From assembly GCF_009870125.1 (NCBI RefSeq), contig NC_046683.1, positions 12,719,001 through 12,783,000 of the forward strand: a DNA stretch of 64,000 nt. The letters are read 5' to 3'. The stretch is from Drosophila pseudoobscura (lineage: Eukaryota; Arthropoda; Insecta; Diptera; Drosophilidae). This document shows positions 1 through 12,118 of the stretch, piece after piece. Every line of letters begins with the position of its first letter. Position 1 is the stretch's first letter. A program made the translations under genes and the position numbers. The notes beneath the pieces are model-generated. The model did no database searches and was not told where the DNA came from. It was given only the letters and a program-made list of their open reading frames with translations.

Positions 1-3000
1 CTTTCTGTTCTTTAGATCATTGAGTGGAATTCCGATATCTGGAATACATATACATACAATAAATTTATACCCATTCGACTACACGTCCCACAGAATGATC
101 GTTTAGGATCACACGAAGGCACGGTCTTCCCACAGCATCAGACTGAGTCCAGGTGAGATCGCTGCGGGCTCGAGAGGCAGCGGTAGAGGTAGTCGGGAAT
201 GAGATCATTTAGCGATCGTTCTCATTTAAATTATAACCAAAAACACATGCAGCGCTCGCCGTCAGAGGTGGAGGTGGAGTTTTGCAAAAAAAAGAAGTTG
301 GAGCTGGTCCAGGTCCATGTCCAGGTCTCTGGTAGGAGTCGGAACTGGTTGGGATTTGGTATGCAAAACTGGTGTGCGAGAGGCTGTTCTGTCTTATCGC
401 CTGCCTTCATTTAAATTATGGCAAAGAATTTCAACTCCTCCCTGTCGTTGGTTGGGTTTTAATGCAATTCCTGCGATCGGTCTACATGCCCTGATGAGCC
501 ATTAGGCCATTAGTCGCCCGTAAAAGAGCCACCAATGCGAGGGGATCAGCAAAAGGAAAACAGCCGAGGACCCAAACATTTCCTCAGATAACAAGAGAGC
601 TTATGGATGGAGTGTGTGGCGCCCATAAACATGAGATTGCTATTATAGAATGCACCCAAATCCTGCTACCAAGGGCCAAAGAGGGCTGGCACTTTGCATT
701 ATCGACGAGGGAATGCGAATTCTTCCTCTGTACATCGATCACTTGACTCCACTCCACACCATTCCACTCCACACCACTCGACTGCGATTCCTCCTGCAGC
801 ATTTCCCATTGTAAAATTGACCAATTTATGGGGCAAACACGTCGCAGTCCCAAATCCCAGTTGGCTCGGCTCGTATTGTACAAGTGTTTATTTTGATGGC
901 CATCACAGTCAGTCGCTAATTAGGATGTCCTGTCCCTGGTCTCTGTCCCCCCTGGGTCTAACTCGAGCGAGCTATCTGTGCTATCGTTAAAATCAGAATC
1001 ATGCAAACGTTTAACTGCGCTACAAAACTTGTCGCAACAAACCCCATGCACCATGCCACATGCCCCATGCCCCAATGCCCGTGGACGATGTGGGACGAAT
1101 ACTTACGATCATTATGAGCCCGATCACGAATCCACGATCAGTCGCTGTCTGGCTGTCTGGCTGGCTGGCTGGCTGGCCATACAGGATCGTAAAAATGAGG
1201 CAGTTACAAGGCAGTTGGGGCCATTGGCGCTGGACGAAATCCCCCATAAACTTGGCTAACTGATGGCCGTAGAAAGCTGAAGATCCAACCAAAAGACTGA
1301 AGCTGTTGAAGCTGGTGTCTGGCTGTTGTCTCCTGATGGTTCACAATTTGTAATTGAATGCATGTAAATTGATTTCATCTACCAAAAGTCATAATTTCCA
1401 GCATTTTATTGGGTGCACCCCAACCCCAATCCCAGACTCGGCTCGGCTCGGCTCTCTCTCCCTCCCCTTGCTTACGGACTTCCAACCGAGTTCCAGTTGC
1501 AGTTCCAGCTCCAGTCCTGGGCCCCTAAGTGATGCCCATGTGCTTAATATTATCAGCAAGTACACTTTAGGCCATTAGCAGGCCATTTAGTAGCCCCTGT
1601 CCGCCTGTCCGTGTCCGTGTCCGCCGCAGAAGATGATCATTTCACTCTCTGGAAAGGCGGGCGGGGGGCGACTGGGGCTGGGAAGTTGATTGTGATAATT
1701 CCTGTGAGAGGTGATCACGCTGCTATCTTGAATTATGTCAGTTTGGTAATTTTATGCGAATCTTGTTAATTGCGCATAAACCTGCAGACTATTGGCTCTC
1801 TCTCTCGCTCTCTGTCTCTGTCTCTATCCACACGCATGCGCACACGCACACGCAAGTGGCAGCTGCGCAGCTGGAACGAAGCTGTTGGAAAGAAGGAACA
1901 CTGAAGGCTCCAGGAAGGGGAGGCAGGCCCAACAACATGCTAATGAGAAATGGCCAATTTCACAGGAAGCATTCAATCCTGTGAAAGGAAATCCACACTT
2001 TGCGCACAGGGAACTGTCATGCATTCGAAAGTCACTGGAAGTGCGCACAGGAAGCAGTCTCAAAACAAAAATATAAGAAAATCCAATGAGGTTTTCCCAC
2101 AAGGATTGGAGTGCACTTGAATTGATTTTAAAGTGATTGAAACTGACCTGAAATTCTTTGCGAGTGATGATAAGTCGTCGACTGTAGAAAATGCCCTGGA
2201 AGCTCATGCGCTCTCTCTCTCTATCTGTCTGTCTGTCCTTTTCTGTCTCTAAGTGATTAAAGAGTAAAACCTGCATTGAATGAGTTTTCGTAGTGATGAT
2301 AGTCCTCCACTGGAAGCTGCCCTCAAAAGGGTAAATAGAATAACACTGAACAAAATGTTCAAGCAGAGCGGCTGCACGATTTCTTCCAGATATTCCCCCC
2401 AATCACCAATCCCCCCAAATGCGAAGTATATCCAGATGTGCATAATGGATGCGGGAAATCAATTTATAAAACAACAGCAGAGCCGCCGCAGAACCGCTGG
2501 CGCCGGCATCGAAGTCGAAGTCGAAGTCGAAGTCGCCGTCGCTGTTTTAGTCGCTATCGCGGTTTCAGTCGCAGTCGCGGCTCTTCAAAATCGCATAAAT
2601 TGCGGTTAATAACGCGCGCTTAGGCCACAACTCATGTCAAAATGCATCAAGGGGCACCGTATGGGGAATATTTATATTTCGCTGCAGCAGCAGCAGCGCC
2701 TTTCGACGCTCCCCCCCCAACCCCAAGCCGAAAGGAATGGAAAGGAGCCACAGCTACACAGCACACACAAAACCAATAAAAGGCTCCACAACTGGAGTCG
2801 AGGCTCGGGGCATCACTTCAGCTTGGACTGCAACTGGAGCTGGAACTGTGTGTGGACTGTGGGGACTGGACTGGGGGCCTGGGATAAATTATTTTGGGAC
2901 AAGCAAAATATCACTTCGATTAATTCAAACAAAGGCCAGCGCTCGGACCCGATTGCTGTCGCTGTCTCTCTCTCCCACATCCCACATGATCTCTCCGTAC

Positions 3001-3138
3001 CTCCGTCGCCGTCTGCGTGGATCGGGCCAATGCAAATAGAGTTGAAAGAAAGAGGGAATTGAAATTCGCTCAGCCACATCCCCTCCCACTCAGCCCCAAT
3101 GGCGGCCTGATCTGCCACAAGAGAGCAGCGCACCGCAG
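1..3138. other. Non-coding DNA, no gene seen
   Basis: No exon with a credible protein or with matched splice sites was found on either strand. The stretch is rich in short simple-sequence patches: a CT tract followed by a CA/CG tract at about 1795-1854, a CTCTGT tract at 2211-2240, and hexamer repeats at 2511-2582. Open frames here are short or low in complexity and follow the simple repeats. It could be intergenic or part of a long intron of a gene outside the window. Confidence 0.6.
2511..2582. repeat. GAAGTC/AGTCGC hexamer repeat
   Basis: Four head-to-tail GAAGTC copies degrade into AGTCGC/TATCGC-like hexamers over about 70 bases. The phase keeps reading frames open on both strands, which explains the Glu-Val and Ser-Arg runs in translation. 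It is a simple sequence repeat with no sign of being coding. Confidence 0.75.
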
Positions 3139-3362
3139 TGTATACCCTTTCCGAAAGACATATTACTTCGCACAGATACTTGAAGGCATTTCCGTCTGCT
3201 CTTGTTTTGAATCTATAAAAACTAGACCTTATAAATCTGCTGCCAAGATTGGATTACTATATGGATGATGCCATAGGAAGCCCCCTTTAAAGATAATCCA
3301 ACCAAATAACTCGCTCGAAGGAAGCTCAATATCGGATGCAAGGGTATGATGAGTTTCGGCCC
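3139..3362. mobile_element. Possible short non-autonomous element (TATACCCTT ends)
   Basis: The segment starts with TATACCCTT and ends with AAGGGTATGA followed by GTTTCGGC. This gives short inverted ends of the kind seen on small dispersed elements in fly genomes, where AAGGGTAT..TTCGGC is a frequent edge. There is no coding capacity. The family is not identified; the call rests only on the ends and the AT-rich interior. Confidence 0.35.
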
Positions 3363-3920
3363 ACAAAACTAGCACCTTGTCTTCTGGTTATTGTTTTTTC
3401 TCTCCTGTAGATATCTTCCTCCACCTCCTCCGCATTGTTGGGTTGCTGGGTTGTGGGGGCTGTGGGGCTGTGGGGCTGTTGGGTGCGCTTGTTTATTCGG
3501 GATCGAACTTAATTTGGAAATGATAAGTTGCTCTCTGTCGGCTGGGTAGGGCGGCAGTCTTTTATGTTTTTGGTCGGGGAGGCTTCACAGGTTGGGCGTG
3601 CGGTGTGGCATATTGATGTTTTACTTGCAAATCGACAAATGCAAAAGCAATGTTCTGCTAGTCGATCTTTCGATTACCATAGTTGAACGGCATTTAATCG
3701 CAGAAGTAACTTGATTCGAATTTTATCGATTGCTGTTGAAGGAAGGTTCTATAGTCGCAGAGAATTGCAAAAAGTATTTGTAGTATAGATCTTCTTCAAA
3801 CAGATTTGTTACTGTCTTTTAATCAGACTCAATATCTTATCTTTACCTTTATCGATTCATGCATATTTTTAAGATAGTCATCGGCGATAGTCATCACACT
3901 GATACTGCTTATCGGACAGG

Positions 3921-4000
3921 TTATCGATAGGAACATTACTGCCACCTCTTCCCCACTCTCTCGACCTTTCTCTCTTGTTAGCCACACACGCAGTTCAGTT
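3921..4000 (+). promoter_or_regulatory. Candidate core promoter: DRE plus initiator
   Basis: TTATCGATAG (3921-3930) is a full DRE, the binding site of DREF. About 65 bases downstream lies TCAGTT (3995-4000), a match to the fly initiator, followed by an A-rich stretch like a 5' leader. No coding exon was found downstream on this strand before 18 kb, so the transcript, if real, may be non-coding or spliced to exons I cannot recognise. Confidence 0.3.
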
Positions 4001-4744
4001 CACAGCAAAAGTGTCTTAAATTGCATACCCAAAGCACATGAAAAACAAGCAATTTAGGGCAATTTCGATTAAAATCAATATTTACAAGGTTCGAGCTAAA
4101 AAAACAAAAAAAAAAACACCAAAGGATGACATGGGTCTGGAGACTCGGGAGAAGAGGTGCGCGAAGAGAAAGAACAGCTCCAGTCACGAGGCTCTGACAC
4201 CACGGGTGGGGCCTGTGGGGCGAAGAGTGGGGTTTTCTTTGCAGTGCGCCAAAATTACAAATTTAAACATGAAATGTTATAAATAATGCGACGATGATGG
4301 GGCTGCAATGGGATGAGGGAAGCACCAAAAACCTACAAAAGAGAAGGCCCCAGCTCCAGCTCCAGTCAAAGCCCAAGTCAAAGTCAGAGCTGCAGAATGG
4401 AGAATGGAGACTCGAGACTGTTTCGTACCTCGATATGGGCCTGGGCCCCGAAGGCGGAAGACCCGATCCGATCCGATCGGACCCTACTACACCCAGGGGT
4501 GGGGCATACACGGCACAGGGGGGGCTGTGGCTGTGGTTGTGGCTGTGGCTGTCCTAAAGAGCTGTTGATGTGGCTGGGACCTGGTCTGGTGTTGTTGGTT
4601 TGCTTTGGTAATCACCTTTTGTTATAAAGACTGTAATTAGGGCTTCATTAAAAGGGTGGTCCAGGCTTGTCTTCGCCTTGGCAGGCCCAGGCCCATGCCC
4701 AGAACGTTGATTGAAAACGTTCGGACGGTTGATGGTCGCGGGAC

Positions 4745-4782
4745 AGTGGGACATGGACAGGCACAGGCACAGGCACAGGAGG
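4745..4782. repeat. GGCACA microsatellite
   Basis: GGCACA-type hexamers are repeated three to four times in tandem. It is a short simple repeat with no other signal. Confidence 0.7.
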
Positions 4783-5083
4783 GGCCTGGTATGAAGCGCC
4801 GATCAACAAGCGGGCCACGCCCACAGCGCACGCCTCATAAATAAAGTGAAATGTGCGTGCGTGCGATCCCCTCCAATCCAATCCAGGCGGCACAGTGGTT
4901 CCACACCAGTCAGTGATCCCATCCGAACAGCAGGAGGAACTGAAGCATAAAAGTGGCACCACTGTAATCCAAGCAATGCCTTGACCGGGCCAAAAACAAA
5001 TAGCAAACCCTGCATAATTATAGTCCGAACAAAGTGTTCTTTTATGAAGGGGCGGACATTTGCAGCGCAGTTTATTCACCTGC

Positions 5084-5140
5084 CACGGATGGATCCATGG
5101 ATCCATGGATCCACGGACCCACGGACCCACGGCCCACGGT
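5084..5140. repeat. Tandem palindromic GGATCCAT / GGACCCAC repeats
   Basis: Three GGATCCAT units, each containing the palindrome GGATCC, pass into GGACCCAC units. The block is both tandem and self-complementary, so it could extrude small hairpins. No coding or regulatory role can be read from it. Confidence 0.7.
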
Positions 5141-8100
5141 GGCCGAGCAAGACCCACCGCATGTCAGATCGAAACTGGGACTGAAACTGGGACCACATTG
5201 AGGAAATTTCACGCCTTGCAGCTATTTGCAACTCCAGGTTTTTGGGATCCATCTCCGTCTCGAGAATTGGACTCTGATTGCGGACTCTAAGTCTGGTCTG
5301 AGCTTGCTGCTCTCTGCGTTCTGTTTGCTCTGCTAAACGTCGGCCGCAATAATTAAAATGCCATCAATGCACCTGACGCACTAGACGAGGGCTGCTGCCT
5401 GTGTAGCCTGAAGCAATGCCTCATACCTGTCCCTCGCCGCGGCCATGGCCGTGCTGCAGTACCTCTGGACTCTACTCTGGTGTACCTGCGGTTGGGCCCC
5501 AGACTCTGTCTGTCTCTGCAGTTGGATTGATCGCTTGATCACACCGATAAGAACGGTGCAGGAAGAACGTAGAACGTAACCAGGACAGAGCCTAGAACAG
5601 AAAATGTCACCAGATGCGGGGCGTGGGTGGGGGGCGTTGGCTCAATGAACATATGATTTATAGATCGGGCATGTCGTTGACAGGCCGCAGGACAGGCTGG
5701 GCCCAAGGCCCAAGGCCCAACCCAAGGCCAACCAACTGTCTCACCATCGGGGCCTCCATCGACATCCCTCTAATCGCTTCTTGGACATTAGATAAAACTA
5801 CCATCAGTCTTTGGCTAGGGAACTGACTGCCTTCCCGTCTGGATCTGTCCCGTGTCCCTTTCCTTCAAGCCGCGTGACCCAAAATATCCAAATGTTCCAT
5901 TCCTGTTCGGCTCTCTTGCTCGGGGAATGAGTTTAAAGATGTCTTAGAGTTGACAGCATTGGTAGCTTGAGCAATCGATTGCCCCAAACTTGGATCTTTT
6001 AAATACTACTAAATCCAAGTCGAATCTAAGTCCCTAACTCTTTAAATATCTAAAATTTAATCATAATTGCAGCTATCATCAATATTTTGATTCTTTTTTA
6101 AGCTCCTTTTAGAGCCATTACACACTTATATTCTTTTATGTATGGATTTCTTCGAATTATTTCGTTATAATGTTGTGACTGCATGGATTGTGCCTAAACA
6201 ATGGTTATTATCGATAGCTTGCCCAACCAATTTCCACTCTTCCCCCACTCTGGGGCTTTTGTCAGTTCATTATGGCTGCTGTTGTCCCATTGTGGCTCCC
6301 CTCGAGCTGGCCCTGCGGGTTGTCCGCTCGCCCGATGACCTGCCTGCCCGTTATCCCATTGAGAGAGTGGCGCCACAATATGGAGTGGAGCTATGAGTGG
6401 CTGCTGACCCGAGGCCTAATCGAAAACGTTTCGATGGTGGATTCCAGGCCAGACAATGTGTCATTTTAATGCTGTTCCAAATGATTTTTATTGTGCTCAT
6501 TTGGGCTGTTGGGTTACACTCTTGTGGCCTCCTCAGCTCCTCTGCTCCGGCCTCTGAGATCTTGTTGGTATTCCTACCATGTCTGGAGGAGGGATCGTAA
6601 ACATTTATTAGTTACGGCTCATTTCGGGGCGAATAAACAAACAAACAAATAAACGCCCAGACACAGGCACAGACAGAGGCAGAGGCAGAGACATACCCTG
6701 TGCACAGGGCACAGGGCACTGGAACCGCCACCTGCCGCCGGCGTGGATCTTCTCGGAGCACGGCTTTTGGGTTCCACGGATCGCTCCGATCGCAGATCCT
6801 TTCACTTTTTAATGAACCTAATGAACGGCCGCATAAATCATCGTTCGAAGAGCCCACAAATGTCGAAAGTTTGTCGCGCTCATTAAATGGACACACGACC
6901 ACGGAGACCACAACCAGAGGGCCGCCACGCCCAGCTGACGGCGTTAGGTCTCATTTCACGCTTCAGGAGGAGATGGTTTCCAAGGAGTGGGGTGGGGTCC
7001 CGGCGAGCGATCATGAAATTAATGCTATTAATCTATTGGATTATGACCACTGGAAAATTAACTTGCCACATCATTTGTAGCCCTCTGCCTGTCTTCCACT
7101 TCAGTACATTTTATGGGCTCCTGTTGTGCCGCCGCTGGTCCTGGTCCAGCAGGTGGAAATGGCTAGGACGGGGCTCCTTGAACTGGCCAGGATTAGCATA
7201 AAGAGTGTGTGTTGACTAATTGCAAATATTCAGGATGGTATCTCGATAACGATAACGATTTCGATTAGCGTTGTATCATCGCTAATGGCTTCGCCTTGCA
7301 ATAAACGGAAAATTCTCCTCTGAGGGCACGGCCCTGGATTCCTTTCAGCTTATCCAGTGAAAAGGTAACCAAATAGTTCTCTCATTGTTCCACTGCTGAT
7401 CTCGGTGGTGCATCAATCATCATTTCATTTATTACAACAGCTGAGGCAATAACAACAGCCACGCCCCTTCCCCGAGAGGGAATAACGGAATAACAATAGA
7501 CCGAACGTCAGCTGACAAAAGGCTCGCCAAAATGGCAAATTCTGGCAGTCCTCTCGTAATTGTTTGCTTATCGGGCTTGTTAATCAGTTTACAGCCCTGC
7601 CTGGCTTGCTGCCGCTCCCCTTCCCATTCCCGTTCCCGTTCCAGTTCCTGCTTCTGTTCCTTGTTCCTTGTTCCGGCTGCTTCTTATCGCAATGCCTCAG
7701 CTTTGGTTTCGTATTACCATCAAAGCGATGTCAAAAAGTAAGATATGCCCCTGGCGATTTGACACGTGATTGGAGATACATGCATATGATGAGAACAAGA
7801 GAGAGAGGGAGCTTCTCCCGCCATCTTCGGTCTGGATTCAGAGCCGCTTTGGTGAGTTCTTCTAACGCATTTCCATAAATATTTATTGCTGATTATATTA
7901 CGGCCTGCCAGCACGATATCGGAAACATGGAAACATCTGTTTGCGGCAGTACCAGATCGATAAAAGACATTCTGGCCAAGGGCCCTTGGACAATACCCTC
8001 GGAGTCGAGAGGCGGTAGTCGGTAGTCGGGAGTGCCCATATATGGTACTATGTATATGGTCGCCACAATGGGCCAAGTTGAGTTGTATCGGGGCGTAAAG

Positions 8101-8319
8101 CAACATGTTCCATGTTCCACATTGTGACACGATACGCTTCGCATACCGCACACGCGCAGTCCTGTTCCGTTCGTTCTCAGTTCGGTTCCTTTACTGTTAC
8201 TGTTACTGCTCCTGTTCTCTCCCTCTCTATTTGGGCCCTTGTCTTTCTCTGTCCCATGGAATTCCAAGGCATTCTGCTGCAGCTATTCTATTGTTATTGG
8301 TGTTTTTTGTTAATATCCC

Positions 8320-8540
8320 TGGATAGGGTAGTATGATTTGTCCCATGTGTTTGTAGTGCCAGCCTTATATGAGTATATGCTTTAATAATAACTCTTCGAT
8401 CTTTCCAACAAGATTCCTTCTTTGTGAGAAGCTTTATACATAGTTTGTGATTGTATTGTATTGATATCTCCATAAAATGTGGTTACCCCAGGAACGAAAC
8501 GATGAATCCGCAAGGGTATCTAAGGCTTCGGCCCGATACA
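8320..8540. mobile_element. Possible short non-autonomous element remnant
   Basis: An AT-rich 220-base segment begins near GGATAGGGTAGTATGA and ends with GCAAGGGTATCTAAGG followed by CTTCGGCC. That is the same type of edge as the segment at 3139-3362. There is no open frame of note. The family is not identified and the left boundary is uncertain. Confidence 0.3.
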
Positions 8541-11360
8541 ACCCTTCCTTTCTCTCGGTTCTGTGCTCTGTTGTATTTGGTGTTGTTTTGTCGTGTTCAG
8601 TTGCCGTAATGTTTGTGTTAGTGTCGTTTTCTGGAAGTGTACGAGTCGTATTTGTTTGTTTTATGGGCGCATAAAATTTAATGCCGCATAAAGTTATCGC
8701 CTAACGAGCTCAATGGGCAACAGAGAAAGAGAGAGAGAGAATACAACAGCCAAAAGGAAGGAGACGGGGAGCTAAGCGGCTCTGAGGCACCCTGTAACCC
8801 AGCAGCAGGTCCCGTCTCCGAACGATCGACCGATTTGTGAGCAATTTTAATTTGCGTTGCATTTTCATTGCGTCGCAGCTATTTTCAGTCCATCTCTTTG
8901 GATATTTCCACTTTTTTCAGTCCGTATCTTTCTCTCTCTGTCTCTCTCTCTCTGGACATGTCCACTTTTTGTGTGCAATGTGCACCTCTCCGCCTCTTGT
9001 AATTTGAGCGTAATTCACGTAAACGACACATTCCAATGCAGCCTCGGCGGAAAGCCAGAGGCCTCGACAGTAGGGGGTAAGCCCATTCGGAGTTCAGATT
9101 TTAGTTGCCATTCCCCTCTGATCGACGCCCCTGATCAAGGCGATAAGCTCTGGCAGTCAATTTGCTTGACACCTCACGTTCATCAATGAATGGCGATGCT
9201 GATGCTGCTGCTGCCGCTGCTGCTGGTGCAGCCTGCTGTCGTCCGCAGATCTCTCACTTACATAGCTCCTCGTCATTGCTGTTGCTGCTCTGCTTGCTCC
9301 GCTGTTGCTGGCGGTTCGCTCATGTCGTCGCGTCGTCGTGGACGAATCAATCTGTAAATGTGTGCGTAATTATTCCAGCAATTTGTTGCTGTGCCAATTG
9401 CTGCTTGCATTCCAAGGCCATGAAGGCACACACTGCTCTCCCCCTCTCACACTCTGCTAGCTGAGGCGGCTGCTGCTCCGCTCTGCTCTGCTGCTGCTCA
9501 CTCTCTGCCGTTCCGTACCAGTCTGTGCCTTTCTCTTTCTCGCGCAGTTGACAAATAATTATGTTAAGTTGCATGTAATTGGCAATCCTCGCATTCGCTC
9601 TCCTCTGGCTGTGATCTGTGGACTGCGGCAGAGACAGTGTGTCTGGAAATTGTTCGGCCACAGACCATGCGCAGTTGCTACAGGCCCCAAAGGGCGGAGA
9701 CTTTCCGCCCTCAGTGTGGGTAGATGTACGAGAATGGGCTGTTTCTTGATTTCTTTTTTCTTTTTTTTTGTGTTGCTTTTTTTCTACCCTTTCCTTTGGT
9801 TTTCTTTTTCCTCGCAGAAATGTGCACAAAATTTATCGCCTGCAATTTGGCTGCATGTCATTCCAAAGGCGACGGCGACGTGGCAATAATTAAAAGCGGA
9901 AATGCCCTGATGAATGGCGGGGAGATCTGGAGATCTTGAGATCCAGGAGCAGTGAGACGAGTACTGCCCTGGGGCGTATCGTACAGCCCCGTGGGCCATT
10001 ATGTCAAGGGCAGCCCTAATGCGTCCCCATCCATCAAGCGATCTCTGCTTCTACAGCAGATGTCTATGGGTGTGTGTGTGTGTTGGTGTCCATCAAACGG
10101 AGAAAATCAATTGCGGCCCTTAATGGATGGGTGCCTCATCTATCAAAATAGCACCTGCTCGATCAGAAATACAGGTAGCCACTGCACTGCGGCTTGTGGG
10201 TCAAGAATGGGCTCTGCTCTGAAGTTTCGGGGCACGCGCGACTCATTTATCATACGCAAAACTCTCCAAAAGATCAGCGGAAAGAACGGATAGACCGCAC
10301 AGGCCGGAGGGTTTCTTCTGCGCTTATTAAGGGGCGCCCCAAAATTGACATATTGGCAACGCCCTCATTAGCCACAGTCGCAGACCCAGACCCAAAAGGT
10401 CACGGACCGGTATACGGAATCCCCATCGAATCGGCCAGAACAGAACAGAACAGAACGAGTCCAATCCGATGATGATTTATGCAGATTTTATTACACACAA
10501 CAGAACTGAAGCCGGAATTCTCGAAGTCGAACCGAGTGGAACCCCCCGGCGCGCATCGATCCAAGGGATCGAAACTAAGGCAGAATTAAACTAAACGGCC
10601 ACACGATCCATTAAGATAATCTTTATGTCAATCCTTAGTCACAGTTTCACTCACGGAGACAATCAGTGACTTTTGTTTTGGGCAAATGTTTTGCAGATTT
10701 AATGCCCCCATCTATGGTATGGGAATGGGTATGGGTATGGGGGGACTCGGAGGCGCCCCTGATCTATGGCCGAATGGGCGTTAACCATAAACTTTTAATT
10801 ATGCCCCATAAAATCGACCGTCCGGACGCCAGAGTGTCCCAGGCACAGGCCCAGGCCCAGGTACAGATGAAGCCATAAAATCCAAAACAAAATTGAGTTG
10901 TTGGCCAACATTCTGCTGTGATCCCACTGACGATGATCGTTGTGGTGGATCGTTAAAATTACACAGGAGAATGTTAAGCCTGACGATGAGGATGAGAATG
11001 GAGATGGGTGGTCGCAGAACGAATCGGATGATTAAATGTAGAATTCAGCAAAAGTTTTTATGTGTTCCCCTGAAAGATTAGTCTACAAAGAGAGCTCTTA
11101 CTGTAACATGGTCTTACTAGTCAATATTTCATTTAGTTTCATCAATACATGCTCCCTCTCTCTCCTTATATAGACCATTGCATTTGTCGAACCTAACGCG
11201 ATTACAACACAAGCTCCTCCTAAGATCCAAGAATCCTCCTTGCCCCAGGTCCAAAAATTGAAACACTTCAAAGAAACTCGAGCGTAAAAACAGATCTGAA
11301 GTCAGGATAAAGCAAAGAGTGGTTGAACAACATTAAAGGAGGGAAAGGAGAGAACCGCTC

Positions 11361-11412
11361 CGGGTCCGGGTCCAGGCCCGGGTCCGGGCAGGTGCCGGTG
11401 CCGGTGCCGGTG
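11361..11412. repeat. GC-rich GGTCCG / GGTGCC hexamer repeat
   Basis: About 50 bases of GGGTCC-like hexamers are followed by three GGTGCC copies. It is a GC-rich minisatellite-like patch in otherwise AT-rich DNA. Confidence 0.7.
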
Positions 11413-12032
11413 TCCTACTGTACACTGAAGGGGAACGACTGTGGAGAACAAAGAAGACAGCGAACGAACCCTTTCCTATGAAACCAAAGCTGCCAGTTCG
11501 AATGCTGATGAAGTCTTGTTATCATTTTAATCCCCAGAAGCAAGACAGAGAGGGGCAGGAGGGATGAGGGATGGAGATGGAGATGGATGGATGGATGGAG
11601 ACTATCGATGCGAAGTCGCGTTTCCTTTGAATGAAACCCAAAACCGAGAACGGCATGCCCTGATCCCGATTCCGATCCCAAGTCCGATTCCTCCAGCTCT
11701 CGGGTTTGTTTGGATGTTGCATCAAGCGTGAAAATACCGCGAAATTCCTTTTGTCTGTCCCGTTCCTCTGCTGCTACTCCTCCTTCTCCGTCTCCTCCCC
11801 AGACTCTTCTCTGTTTGCTGGTTATTCTTCTTCGGCTTCTTCTTTTGTGCCCTCTTTCACTTCTAAGCTTGGCTTCTTAAGCCCCAAACGACGACACAAC
11901 GACTTTGCCAGCGTTGAAAATTATAAAAATGTAAACAAAAAATAAGCGTTAACATGGCAACAATGATGTCCTGCTGCGACACTGAAATATTGTTGTTTTA
12001 AATTTTTATGACACTGTCCATTTGGTAGTGGA

Positions 12033-12118
12033 CTCACACAGATACGACTGTCCTACGTATGTAAAAATGGTTAAAATATATTATGTATCTGCATGTGCAT
12101 CGTGGGTATCTGTGTGAG
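12033..12118. repeat. Perfect 13-bp inverted repeat with 60-base loop
   Basis: CTCACACAGATAC at 12033-12045 is exactly complementary to GTATCTGTGTGAG at 12106-12118. The 60-base loop contains further partial complementarity (CTACGTATG against CATCGTGG). The size resembles a small hairpin RNA precursor, but the inner stem is interrupted by an asymmetric bulge of about seven bases, so a microRNA call is not supported. It could also be a chance or element-derived palindrome. Confidence 0.6.

Noticed and set aside
1824..2402. 192-codon minus-strand ORF
   Set aside because: It spans CT and CA microsatellites, encodes a Glu/Arg run from GAGA sequence, and no family was recognised.
12033..12118. 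microRNA gene
   Set aside because: The outer stem is perfect but the inner stem needs a large asymmetric bulge, and no known mature sequence was recognised. Kept only as an inverted repeat.
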